DNA from: Bacteroidales bacterium
GTDB lineage: Bacteria; Bacteroidota; Bacteroidia; Bacteroidales; Marinilabiliaceae
Reading direction: 5' to 3'
NCBI GenBank assembly: GCA_017539645.1
Contig: JAFYCM010000089.1
Coordinates: forward strand, 39,641-103,640
Length of the DNA: 64,000 bases
Position numbers and translations under genes: made by a program. Below the pieces are notes generated by a model that was not told the origin of the DNA, made no database searches, and worked only from the letters and a program-made list of their open reading frames with translations. Below are positions 24,417 to 33,421 of this stretch, one piece after another (the stretch's first letter is position 1; every line of letters starts with the position of its first letter).

Positions 24417-25571
24417 GTGAAACGTTTAGCAATATTAGGAAGCACGGGCTCCATAGGTACGCAGGCACTTGATGTCGTACGGATGCACCCAGATGAGTTT
24501 GAAGTGGAAGTTCTCGTTGCCAACCGCAGCATAGAACTTCTCATAGCGCAAGCACGCGAATTTCACCCTAACGCCGTTGTTATAGCCGACGAGACGCTCT
24601 ACCCTACTCTGAAAGAGGCGCTGGCCGACGAACCAATAAAAGTATACGCTGGCGCTAAATCGATAGAGCAAATTGTAGGTATGACCACCGTCGACATTGT
24701 GCTTGTGGCTCTTGTCGGATTCAGCGGTTTGCGCCCTACCCTTGCAGCTATCGACGCAGGCAAAACAATAGCTTTGGCCAACAAAGAGACGCTTGTGGTT
24801 GGTGGAGAAATAGTTATGGCGGCAGCAGCCAAGAAGCACGTAGCCATTTTGCCAGTCGATTCGGAACATTCGGCAATATTCCAATGCTTGAACGGCGAGC
24901 GCCACCTAACGCCCAAGCGACTGATACTCACCGCATCGGGAGGACCATTCAGAGGATATACGATAGAACAACTCCAGAAAGTCACGCCACAAGATGCACT
25001 GAAAAATCCAAACTGGTCGATGGGAGCAAAAGTAACCATCGACTCGGCATCGCTGATGAACAAAGGCTTGGAGTGCATCGAGGCGCGTTGGCTATTCAAT
25101 ATGCCAGCAGAGCAAATCGACATTGTGGTGCACCCGCAGTCGATAATACATTCTATGGTGGAATTCTCCGACGGTTCGGTAAAAGCTCAATTGGCAACAC
25201 CCGACATGCGTCTGCCCATACAATATGCACTGACATTCCCCAACAGAATGCCATCGCCAGTGACACCGCTCGACTTCTTGAAATACAACTCGTTGACATT
25301 CGAAGAACCCAACAAAAAGCTATTCCGCAACTTGCCAATAGCCTTAGATTCTATACGTCGCGGCGGCAATGCACCTTGCATAATGAATGGCGCTAACGAG
25401 ATTGCCGTGGCAGAATTTCTCAAAGGCAATGTTTCTTTCCTACAAATGCCTGATATTATTGAAGAAACACTTTCAAAATGTAACTTTGTAGAGCATCCAT
25501 CGATCGAAGACTATTTCGAGACCGACAAGGAGGCAAGACGAATAGCCAAAGAAGCAATAGAAGCTTTGTAA
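24417..25571 (+). CDS. dxr: 1-deoxy-D-xylulose 5-phosphate reductoisomerase, GTG start
   Basis: 384 residues. It makes 2-C-methylerythritol 4-phosphate, the committed step of non-mevalonate isoprenoid synthesis. The NADPH motif GSTGSIGTQALDV is at 8-20; the metal and substrate region has PVDSEHSAIFQC and SASGGPF-type LTASGGPFRG, with MNKGLE later. The start codon is GTG at 24417, two bases after the TGA of the peptidase gene; it gives the expected MKRLAILGSTG terminus. Co-transcription with a wall peptidase fits the need for undecaprenyl carrier in wall synthesis. Confidence 0.96.
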   Translation: MKRLAILGSTGSIGTQALDVVRMHPDEFEVEVLVANRSIELLIAQAREFHPNAVVIADETLYPTLKEALADEPIKVYAGAKSIEQIVGMTTVDIVLVALVGFSGLRPTLAAIDAGKTIALANKETLVVGGEIVMAAAAKKHVAILPVDSEHSAIFQCLNGERHLTPKRLILTASGGPFRGYTIEQLQKVTPQDALKNPNWSMGAKVTIDSASLMNKGLECIEARWLFNMPAEQIDIVVHPQSIIHSMVEFSDGSVKAQLATPDMRLPIQYALTFPNRMPSPVTPLDFLKYNSLTFEEPNKKLFRNLPIALDSIRRGGNAPCIMNGANEIAVAEFLKGNVSFLQMPDIIEETLSKCNFVEHPSIEDYFETDKEARRIAKEAIEAL

Positions 25572-25574
25572 TCA

Positions 25575-28500
25575 ATGAGAATGCAGCATCTATACATAAA
25601 CACAATGCAAGTCGCCAGAGCAGGAATAGTTGCTATTCTTGCCATGTGCGCTATGAAAGTTTATGGTCAGACTCAGCAAGATGCTGCATGGACAAAGCAC
25701 ATAAAGCGAAGCTATCTTGAGATATTCAACCACGAAACTTATGGCACCGACGAAGGTCTTGCCAGCAACAACATAATCACCATTCTGCGCGATAGCACAG
25801 GCCTCATGTGGATTGCCACGAGCGATGGTGTAAACACATTCGACGGCTACGAATTCTCTTCGTATGCAATGGAAAGATCCGACTCGTTGTATACCACAGG
25901 TAAGAGCGTAAAGGGCATCTGCGAACTTCCAAACAACAACGTACTTATTGCATACTCCGATTGTGGTGTAACAAAATTCAACTGCCGCACAAACACTTTT
26001 ACGCAAAACAATGCCATATTCGACGATGGCAAAGCATTCGGTTTAGCTTATCGCGATGGCTACGAAATAGTTGTCAGTCAGAGCAATGTAATTATTTACG
26101 ACAAAGTTCACGAGCGCAGACGAAAGTTAGCTCTACCTGAGTCCATAAACGACGAACTATTGCTTGACCGCGCACGCATAGAGCCAATTGCCAATACGCA
26201 CAATCTGTTTGCAATATTGCTATCGAGTCGTTCGCTTGGCATCTTAGATATTTATGCGCAAAGCATAAAACGCATATCGTTTAGCGACATCGACATCTTC
26301 GACATGTGCGCCGACAACGATGGCTCGGTATTTTTGGCAACCGATAAAGGTGTATATAATTACTCGCCAAAACTGAAAACGCTCACACAGATTCCTGTTT
26401 TGGTAGGTACGCCTGTGCAAGCCTTTGCCCGTGACGATTCCGATGGATATTGGATAGCATACAACAACAACCAGATTGCCAAGTGGGACCCGTATCGCAA
26501 CACCTTCACCGAGATTAAGGATTGCAATAAATACCTCAATATCCAGTCGCGCGTGAACGACATTATGGAAGACCACAACGGCGTGCTGTGGGTATCGACA
26601 TCGAACCTTGGCGTAATAAAACTCGACACCAAGCGTCCGAAGATTCGCTGCATGGAGATTGAATCGGAACAGCTGACGGGCAACTACACCACATACCAAA
26701 TTAGCGCTCTCTCGCGCCGCGAAGTTTGGGCCGCTGTAGGTAGATTTGGCGTGCTGAAAATAGACACCAAAAGCAGAACTTCGCAGCTAATAAAGGTTGA
26801 CGGCAAGCACGTATATTCAATCTTGACGCGCAAGAACAACGATATTTATTTCGGTACGAGTGACGGTATTTATAAATATGACCGCGCGACACAAAAGGCC
26901 GAACATATACATATAAATAGCGACGCCCCTGAGCAGTGTAAATCACTAAAAGTGAACTACATGATTGAAGACTGCTTGAATAACATTTGGATATGTACGC
27001 AGAGGGGACTTTACAAATACAATGGTAGCGAAGTCAAACAGCTACACGTAGGCGAGGCTAACGAACACATCAACGCAGCGTTTGAGGATAGCGACGGTCG
27101 CATATGGGTTGGCACCGAGTCGGGCGCGTATTTCTTGGACCCTGGCGACACCATATTCAACAAAATTTCGGTCGGTCCGGGCAAAGATCAACTATACAAC
27201 AACGCATTCTGCTTCTCGGAATACCACAATTTGATACTTGTGGGAACAAACTCGGGCGTGATTGTATACGAAAAAGAAAACAACCGAACCCACGAAGCGT
27301 CGATAAACGCGGCATTCGGCAACTCGAAGATTTTCGATGTCTTCATCGACAACAATGGCATAACTTGGCTTAGCACAAACAGCGGCATCGGCTATGTATC
27401 GTTGGAGAATAATCTTATATACAAATTCAACCACATTGACGGTTTGCAATACGAAGGCAACGAATGCCGAAAGTTCACCTACAATAAAGGTCTGCTATAC
27501 TTCGGCCACGCCACGAAGCTGAACTATATCGACACACATAAAGTGCGATTCAGCATGCGCACGCCAAAGACCTTCATTAGCGATATTACGTACGGCGAAA
27601 ACGGAAACGAGCAGTCGGTTGTGATGGACAGCGACACGTCGTATATAACTAAATATCAGTCGCGTGCAATGTTGAAAATCGATGTTGCATCGTCGGACTT
27701 CTCAGTTCCGCACAGAAATCTTTACCAATACAGAATAGATAACGGCAACTGGATTCAATTGCCCGAAGCAAGCAACTCTATAATACTCTCGGGCTTGTCG
27801 CCAAACGTCTATCACATTCAAGTGAAGTCGTCGAACAGCGATAAAATATGGACCGAGACAGCCATAACCTTCACCGTAAATATTCTGCCGCCGCTCTGGC
27901 GCAGCACTATGGCCATAATATTCTACATCTTCGTAGCTATTATGCTCGCTTGGCTCGTGATAGAGATTCGATTCCGCGACATGCGTAAGAAGATGACCAT
28001 TATGGAGAACGAAGCTCGTGCCAAGAAAACCGTTGAGGCGCAACGAAATAGACTTGTAAGAATACATAAAGATCTCACCGACTCGATAAACTACGCTAAG
28101 CGCATACAAGAGTCCATTATGCCGCGCGAAGACCAAGTGATGACTTACTTCTCGAAGCTTTTTGTACTCTACAAGCCGAAGGACATCGTTTCGGGCGACT
28201 TCTACTGCTTCTACCACCGCGACAACAAGACATTCATCATCTCCGCCGACTGTACGGGCCATGGTGTGCCAGGTGCATTCCTATCTATTTTGGGTATCGA
28301 CCACCTGTCGAATATCATCACCAAGCAGAAGGAGAACGATGCAGGCCGCATACTTACTATGCTTCATAAAGATATGCACGCCATAGTTTTCAAAGAGAAT
28401 TTGGAGACAAAGGACTTCAACGAGGGCATGGATATGACCATCTGTGTAGTCGACCACGAGCAGCAGAAAATCAACTTTGCTGGTGCGATGAACGACCTTT

Positions 28501-28844
28501 ATATGATTCGCAACAACGAGATTATCGTCTACCACGGCGACCGCCATTCGCTTGGTGCCAACACTGCCCTCGAAAACGAAGATTTGCACGAATATCTCTC
28601 GCAAAACATTGACTATCAGAAAGGCGACATCTTCTACATGTTCTCCGATGGCTACATTGACCAATTCGGCGGACAAGAGCAAAAGAAATTCAAGACACGA
28701 CGCTTCAAACATCTTTTGATGAATATTCATAAACTGCCAGCCAAAGACCAAAAGATTATCCTCAACCAGAAGCACAACGAGTGGCGCGGCAACATTGAGC
28801 AGACCGACGATGTGTCGATAATCGGCTTCGAACCTTTGAGCTAA
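25575..28844 (+). CDS. Two-component-type propeller sensor with SpoIIE phosphatase output
   Basis: 1089 residues. A signal peptide (from Met1 or Met11, ending at VYGQ) is followed by about 700 residues of Reg_prop-like repeats (GLASNNIITILRDSTGLMWIATSDGVNTFD, IMEDHNGVLWVSTSNLGVI) forming two seven-bladed propellers, then a Y_Y_Y domain (about 690-765), a membrane helix (about 776-797), a coiled coil (about 805-835) and a PP2C/SpoIIE domain (about 845-1087) with KPKDIVSGDFY, SADCTGHGVPGAF and DIFYMFSDGYID acidic sites. Thus a periplasmic ligand signal would drive a cytoplasmic Ser/Thr phosphatase instead of a histidine kinase. No anti-sigma partner is nearby. Confidence 0.88.
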   Translation: MRMQHLYINTMQVARAGIVAILAMCAMKVYGQTQQDAAWTKHIKRSYLEIFNHETYGTDEGLASNNIITILRDSTGLMWIATSDGVNTFDGYEFSSYAMERSDSLYTTGKSVKGICELPNNNVLIAYSDCGVTKFNCRTNTFTQNNAIFDDGKAFGLAYRDGYEIVVSQSNVIIYDKVHERRRKLALPESINDELLLDRARIEPIANTHNLFAILLSSRSLGILDIYAQSIKRISFSDIDIFDMCADNDGSVFLATDKGVYNYSPKLKTLTQIPVLVGTPVQAFARDDSDGYWIAYNNNQIAKWDPYRNTFTEIKDCNKYLNIQSRVNDIMEDHNGVLWVSTSNLGVIKLDTKRPKIRCMEIESEQLTGNYTTYQISALSRREVWAAVGRFGVLKIDTKSRTSQLIKVDGKHVYSILTRKNNDIYFGTSDGIYKYDRATQKAEHIHINSDAPEQCKSLKVNYMIEDCLNNIWICTQRGLYKYNGSEVKQLHVGEANEHINAAFEDSDGRIWVGTESGAYFLDPGDTIFNKISVGPGKDQLYNNAFCFSEYHNLILVGTNSGVIVYEKENNRTHEASINAAFGNSKIFDVFIDNNGITWLSTNSGIGYVSLENNLIYKFNHIDGLQYEGNECRKFTYNKGLLYFGHATKLNYIDTHKVRFSMRTPKTFISDITYGENGNEQSVVMDSDTSYITKYQSRAMLKIDVASSDFSVPHRNLYQYRIDNGNWIQLPEASNSIILSGLSPNVYHIQVKSSNSDKIWTETAITFTVNILPPLWRSTMAIIFYIFVAIMLAWLVIEIRFRDMRKKMTIMENEARAKKTVEAQRNRLVRIHKDLTDSINYAKRIQESIMPREDQVMTYFSKLFVLYKPKDIVSGDFYCFYHRDNKTFIISADCTGHGVPGAFLSILGIDHLSNIITKQKENDAGRILTMLHKDMHAIVFKENLETKDFNEGMDMTICVVDHEQQKINFAGAMNDLYMIRNNEIIVYHGDRHSLGANTALENEDLHEYLSQNIDYQKGDIFYMFSDGYIDQFGGQEQKKFKTRRFKHLLMNIHKLPAKDQKIILNQKHNEWRGNIEQTDDVSIIGFEPLS

Positions 28845-30194
28845 ATGCACGTGGCAAAGACATCAAGAAGCGAGCAACTGCTCAACGACCCCATCAGACC
28901 ATTAATTCTCCGATTGTCCGTACCAACCATCATAGCTATGATGATTTCTACGTTCTACAATTTGGCGGATACATATTTCGTCAGTCGAATAGGTACGGCG
29001 GCATCGGGCGCAACGGGCATCGTCTTTTCTGTGATGATGATAATACAAGCCGTAGCCTTCACCATAGGTATGGGTTCGGGAAGTTGCATGTCGCGCTTGA
29101 TGGGCAAAGGCGACTACGAATCGGCAAGCAAATTTCTCTCAACAGGCTGGTTCTTAGGCTTCACCATCGGCTGCATAATAGCTATAGTAGGAACAATATT
29201 TTGCGATGACATTGTTGTAGTCTTAGGCGCTACGCCTACCATAGAGCCATTTGCCGCAAGCTATGCACTATACATATTTATAGCTACACCGCTGATAATG
29301 TGCTCGTTCATAATGAACAATATACTGCGTTTTCAAGGTCACACGCTCTACGCACTCTATGGCATCGGCTTAGGCGGAGTGCTCAATCTGGCACTCGACC
29401 CATTTTTCATCTTCTACCTCGACATGGGCACAGCAGGCGCAGGCTTAGCAACAGCTATTGCGCAGAGTGTCAGTTTCTTGGTTTTGCTATATATATGCAA
29501 CGGCAAGAAAGACACAATGGCCATACGTATGACGCACATAACCACCTCGCGCAAAGTATTTTACCATATATTCTACACCGGTATGCCATCGCTTGCACGC
29601 CAAGGCATATCGAGTGTATCGGTGGCAATGCTCAACATAGCTGCCGGTGCTTTTGGCGATGCTGCCATAGCTGCACTATCAATATCTACACGATTCACAT
29701 CATTCATCGACGCTGCCGTGATAGGCTTCGGCCACGGATTTCAGCCCGTTTGCAGTTTCAACTTCGGCGCGCAAAACTTCAACCGCGTGAAGCAAGCCTT
29801 TCGCTTTGCCGTAGTCATGACCTCATCGATGCTTATAGTTATGTGCGTAATTTGTTTTCCGTTTGCCGAGGAGATTGTGCGATTTTTCCGCGCCGAAGAT
29901 GCCTACGTGGTGAGCATTGGCACAGTGGTGCTGCAAGCTCAACTCATCACCATGCCGCTGTGGGGATTCTACACAATGAGCAATATGTTCACGCAATCCA
30001 TTGGCTACGGCTGGCGCGCACTCCTTTTGGCAGCATCGCGCAGAGGCTTGTTCCTCATACCTATAATAATTACGCTGCCACATTTCATTGGCGTTTTGGG
30101 TATAGAGATAGCCCAACCACTTGCCGACGTTTGCGCCTTCACGCTTGCCATAATTATTGTTAGAGGCATCATGCACGAACTACCGAATAAGTAA
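28845..30194 (+). CDS. MATE family efflux transporter
   Basis: 449 residues with 12 hydrophobic segments in two similar halves. Recognised from LRLSVPTIIAMMISTFYNLADTYFVSRIG near the N-terminus and the matching second-half segment (GMPSLARQGISSVSVAMLN, GFGHGFQPVCSFNFGAQN). MATE proteins export drugs or metabolites using Na+ or H+ gradients. The ATG follows the sensor's stop codon immediately, so it is the last gene of that operon. Substrate unknown. Confidence 0.93.
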   Translation: MHVAKTSRSEQLLNDPIRPLILRLSVPTIIAMMISTFYNLADTYFVSRIGTAASGATGIVFSVMMIIQAVAFTIGMGSGSCMSRLMGKGDYESASKFLSTGWFLGFTIGCIIAIVGTIFCDDIVVVLGATPTIEPFAASYALYIFIATPLIMCSFIMNNILRFQGHTLYALYGIGLGGVLNLALDPFFIFYLDMGTAGAGLATAIAQSVSFLVLLYICNGKKDTMAIRMTHITTSRKVFYHIFYTGMPSLARQGISSVSVAMLNIAAGAFGDAAIAALSISTRFTSFIDAAVIGFGHGFQPVCSFNFGAQNFNRVKQAFRFAVVMTSSMLIVMCVICFPFAEEIVRFFRAEDAYVVSIGTVVLQAQLITMPLWGFYTMSNMFTQSIGYGWRALLLAASRRGLFLIPIIITLPHFIGVLGIEIAQPLADVCAFTLAIIIVRGIMHELPNK

Positions 30195-30254
30195 TCCCCG
30201 TAGAAATCAACGGCATCAACTCGTAACCATCTCTATTTCAACGTCGGAAATTTT

Positions 30255-30630
30255 GCTGCAACTCGTGCAGCATAGTTTCGCAAGTTGCGCAACTCCCAAT
30301 CAATCGCAAAAATGACTTCCGCACGTTGCGAAACAGCCATTCAATCGTGAAAATGCGTTTTTCCACGTTGCGCAAGTCCCAATCAGTCGTGAAAATGGCT
30401 TCCGCACGTTGCGCAAGTCCCAATCAGTCGTGAAAATAGCTTCCGCACGTTGCGCAAGTCCCAATCAATCGTGAAAATGGCTTCCGCACGTTGCGCAAGT
30501 CCCAATCAATCGTGAAAATGGCTTCCGCACGTTGCGCAAGTCCCAATCAACAATGAAAACATAGTTTCGCACGCTGCGCAACCCCCAACGAGTCGTGAAA
30601 ACGAATTTTCGCACACTGCGCTAATTTTTC
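30255..30630. repeat. 41-bp tandem repeat array, about nine units
   Basis: Units begin at 30284, 30325, 30367, 30408, 30449, 30490, 30531, 30573 and a partial one at 30615; a partial unit precedes at about 30255. Spacing is 41 bases, with 42 in three places. Units from 30367 to 30531 are nearly identical and the outer ones are decayed. Each unit opens with GTTGCGCAAG, which contains the palindrome TTGCGCAA, and continues with TCCCAATCA and GTGAAAATG. There is no coding potential that I can support, and no spacers of differing sequence. The array fills the gap between the MATE gene and the radical SAM gene. Confidence 0.9.
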
Positions 30631-30650
30631 ATGCAGCCGTGGAAATGGAT

Positions 30651-30658
30651 TACCTTTG
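30651..30658 (+). promoter_or_regulatory. -7 promoter element TACCTTTG of the radical SAM gene
   Basis: Exact TAnnTTTG, 28 bases before the ATG at 30687. It lies downstream of the alternative upstream ATG at 30639, which decides the start. Confidence 0.65.
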
Positions 30659-30686
30659 TGCTTCAACATTTCCATTATACATACGT

Positions 30687-31463
30687 ATGAGCACAATACT
30701 TTTTCCTGCGCCAATTTTTGGACCCGTTCACAGCCGCCGTTTGGGCATCTCGCTCGGAATTAACCTTCTGCCAGCCGATAGAAAAATATGTTCGTTCGAC
30801 TGCCTTTACTGCGAATGCGGCTTCAATCAGAAAACGAGCAACAAAATAGTTATGCCTACGCGCAGTGAAGTTAGCGCTGCCCTCGAAGCCAAGTTGCAAG
30901 AGATGACAGCCGAAGGACAATTGCCCGATGTCATTACCTATGCTGGCAATGGAGAGCCAACGCTTCACCCCGAGTTTGCCGAGATTATCGACGACACCAT
31001 CGCGTTGCGCAATACGTATGCACCCAAAGCCAAAGTTGCCGTGCTTACCAACGCCTCGCGCTTTGGCGACGAAAAAGTTCGCGCTGCACTCAGCCTCGTG
31101 GACGACTGCATCGCAAAACTCGATTCTGGTCTCGAGTCGACCGTGCTGAAACTCGACCGCCCGAACTATAAATATGATATTAATAAGACCATCGAACAGA
31201 TTGCTATGATGGGCGACAATCTGGCGGTGCAAACCATGTTTGTACGTTGGCAAGAAAACGGACAAACCGTTGATAATATGAGCGATACAGATGTACTTCC
31301 ATGGCTCGAAGCACTACGCCGCATCAACCCACCGAGGGTGATGATTTACACCATCGACCGCGACACGCCGCTGCACTCGATGAGTAAAGCTACGCACGAA
31401 GAACTTGACGCTTTGGCAGCGCGCGCACGTGAAATAGTCAAAAACGTTAGTATTTCTTACTAA
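30687..31463 (+). CDS. Radical SAM protein
   Basis: 258 residues from the ATG at 30687; an upstream in-frame ATG at 30639 lies before the promoter. The iron-sulfur ligands are Cys35, Cys39 and Cys42 (CSFDCLYC, the CX3CX2C signature). The start FGPVHSRRLGISLGINLLP is shared with a conserved bacterial and archaeal family (COG0731-like) related to wybutosine-type and other tRNA enzymes, and the SAM-contact GNGEPTLHPEF follows. The substrate is unknown. No accessory cluster-binding cysteines follow the core. Confidence 0.85.
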   Translation: MSTILFPAPIFGPVHSRRLGISLGINLLPADRKICSFDCLYCECGFNQKTSNKIVMPTRSEVSAALEAKLQEMTAEGQLPDVITYAGNGEPTLHPEFAEIIDDTIALRNTYAPKAKVAVLTNASRFGDEKVRAALSLVDDCIAKLDSGLESTVLKLDRPNYKYDINKTIEQIAMMGDNLAVQTMFVRWQENGQTVDNMSDTDVLPWLEALRRINPPRVMIYTIDRDTPLHSMSKATHEELDALAARAREIVKNVSISY

Positions 31464-31511
31464 ATATCAGTCGCATAAGTGTTAACTTCGCGCGCAAAAA
31501 CAATTTTATAA

Positions 31512-32873
31512 ATGGTCATTACAAAACCTTCTATACCCAAAGGAACTCGCGACTTCTCACCAGCCGAGATGGTGCGTCGCAACTATATTTTCGACACTAT
31601 AAAAGCAGTCTTCGCTCTATATGGTTTCATGCCTATTGAAACGCCAGCCACAGAAAACCTATCCACTTTGTTAGGCAAATACGGCGACGAGGGCGACAAA
31701 TTGCTATTCAAAATACTCAATTCGGGCGACTTCCTCACATCGGCAGGCGCTCCACTAAGCGCTAACTCCGACAAAGCTTCGCTTCAGATTTGCGAGAAAG
31801 GTTTGCGCTACGACCTCACAGTGCCATTCGCACGCTTCGTGGTTCAACACCAGTCGGAAATCACGCTGCCATTCAAGCGCTACCAGATTCAGCCAGTTTG
31901 GCGTGCCGACCGTCCACAAAAAGGTCGCTATCGCGAATTCTATCAGTGCGACGTAGATATGGTAGGCTCTAATTCGCTCGTTTGCGAAGCCGAACTCGTG
32001 CAGATTGTCGACGAGGTTTTCCGTCGCTTGGATATTAATGTCACGCTAAAGATAAACAACCGCAAGGTTCTCGCCGGCATTGCCGAAGCCATTGGCGCTG
32101 CCGACCACATCGTTGATGTAACCGTAGCTATAGACAAACTCGAAAAAATCGGTTTGGAGAACGTCAACGCAGAGCTACAGTCGAAAGGCTTGAGCGATGA
32201 CGCGATAGCTAAACTTCAGCCTATTCTACTTATGAAGGGCGACCGCGACGAGAAACTTGCATCGCTATCTAACATACTTACAAACGAAGTTGGTCAGAAA
32301 GGTATCGAGGAGTTGCGTACGCTCTTTGCATACATAGATGCGCTCGGTCTTGAGCTCAAAACCGAACTCGATCTCACACTTGCGCGTGGTCTCAACTACT
32401 ACACCGGTGCAATATTCGAAGTGAAAGCCAACGACGTTGAGATTGGCAGCATCACTGGTGGTGGTCGCTACGACGACCTCACAGGCATCTTCGGATTGAA
32501 AGGACTTTCGGGCGTAGGTATCTCATTCGGTGCCGATCGTATTTATGACGTACTTACGCAGCTCGACAAATTCCCGAAGCAGATTGCAGCGCAAGCCAAA
32601 GTGCTCTTTGCAAACTTCGGTGGCGACGACGAGCTATACACAATGAAAGTTATTGCTCAATTCCGCAAGGCTGGCATCTGCTGCGACCTCTATCCCGATG
32701 CAGCTAAGATGAAGAAACAGATGGCGTTTGCCGACAAACAAAATATGCTCTTCACTGCCATTTGTGGCGAGACTGAGCGCAACGCTGGTCAAGTAACTAT
32801 AAAAAATATGGTTACGGGCGAACAAAATTGTCTGTCGGTTGCCGATGCCATAGCTTTGGTAGAAAAAGCATAA
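31512..32873 (+). CDS. hisS: Histidine-tRNA ligase
   Basis: 453 residues. Class II synthetase: motif 1 region [17 protein letters not shown], motif 2 [25 protein letters not shown] (about 135-159), the histidine-specific [15 protein letters not shown] (about 294-308) and motif 3 near [12 protein letters not shown]...[10 protein letters not shown]. The C-terminal anticodon-binding domain begins about residue 355. It charges tRNA-His. No defect seen. Confidence 0.97.
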   Translation: MVITKPSIPKGTRDFSPAEMVRRNYIFDTIKAVFALYGFMPIETPATENLSTLLGKYGDEGDKLLFKILNSGDFLTSAGAPLSANSDKASLQICEKGLRYDLTVPFARFVVQHQSEITLPFKRYQIQPVWRADRPQKGRYREFYQCDVDMVGSNSLVCEAELVQIVDEVFRRLDINVTLKINNRKVLAGIAEAIGAADHIVDVTVAIDKLEKIGLENVNAELQSKGLSDDAIAKLQPILLMKGDRDEKLASLSNILTNEVGQKGIEELRTLFAYIDALGLELKTELDLTLARGLNYYTGAIFEVKANDVEIGSITGGGRYDDLTGIFGLKGLSGVGISFGADRIYDVLTQLDKFPKQIAAQAKVLFANFGGDDELYTMKVIAQFRKAGICCDLYPDAAKMKKQMAFADKQNMLFTAICGETERNAGQVTIKNMVTGEQNCLSVADAIALVEKA

Positions 32874-32971
32874 AAGTGTAACAAACGATTTATTGGGGAC
32901 TTATATAAGACAGAGTTAAATCGGCAGAGAGAGGTTGAAGAGATTTTTTTTGATTTATAACCTTTGATAGT

Positions 32972-33412
32972 ATGAATAAAAACGACAAGCAATATCTATT
33001 AGACCAGCGCTATTTAGCTATGGCGCGCATATGGTCGCAAAATTCATACTGCAAACGCCGTCAAGTGGGGGCGCTTATGGTGAAAGATCAAATGATAATC
33101 AGCGATGGATACAACGGCACGCCGTCGGGCTTCGAGAACAACTGCGAAGACAACGACAACCATACATTTCCATACGTACTCCACGCCGAAGCCAACGCTA
33201 TAACTAAAGTCGCCAAAAGTGCCAATAGCTCTATTGGTTCAACACTATATGTTACGGCATCGCCATGCTTAGAGTGCGCCAAACTAATTATTCAAGCTGG
33301 CATAACACGCGTGGTATACAGCGAGGACTATCGATCTTCGGATGGAATAGAGTTGCTGAAACGCGCGAATATCACTGTAGACCAAATCGACGAAGAAATC
33401 ATAATCAAGTAA
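32972..33412 (+). CDS. dCMP deaminase
   Basis: 146 residues. Zinc deaminase motif HAEANAI (His71, Glu73) and PCLECAK (Cys99, Cys102). The insert with DGYNGTPSGFENNCED is typical of deoxycytidylate deaminases (ComEB-like), which make dUMP for thymidylate synthesis. It is the first gene of a tight six-gene run that continues to 40240 with gaps of 2-17 bases; AACCTTTG just before the ATG may be an imperfect promoter element. Confidence 0.93.
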   Translation: MNKNDKQYLLDQRYLAMARIWSQNSYCKRRQVGALMVKDQMIISDGYNGTPSGFENNCEDNDNHTFPYVLHAEANAITKVAKSANSSIGSTLYVTASPCLECAKLIIQAGITRVVYSEDYRSSDGIELLKRANITVDQIDEEIIIK

Positions 33413-33421
33413 AGCAACACC

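Noticed and set aside
30238-30423. 61-residue minus-strand ORF across the repeat array
   Set aside because: It only reads through the tandem repeats, has a repetitive composition and no start signals.
30255-30630. Possible CRISPR array
   Set aside because: The entire 41-bp unit is conserved from copy to copy; there are no differing spacers and no cas genes. It is a plain tandem repeat.
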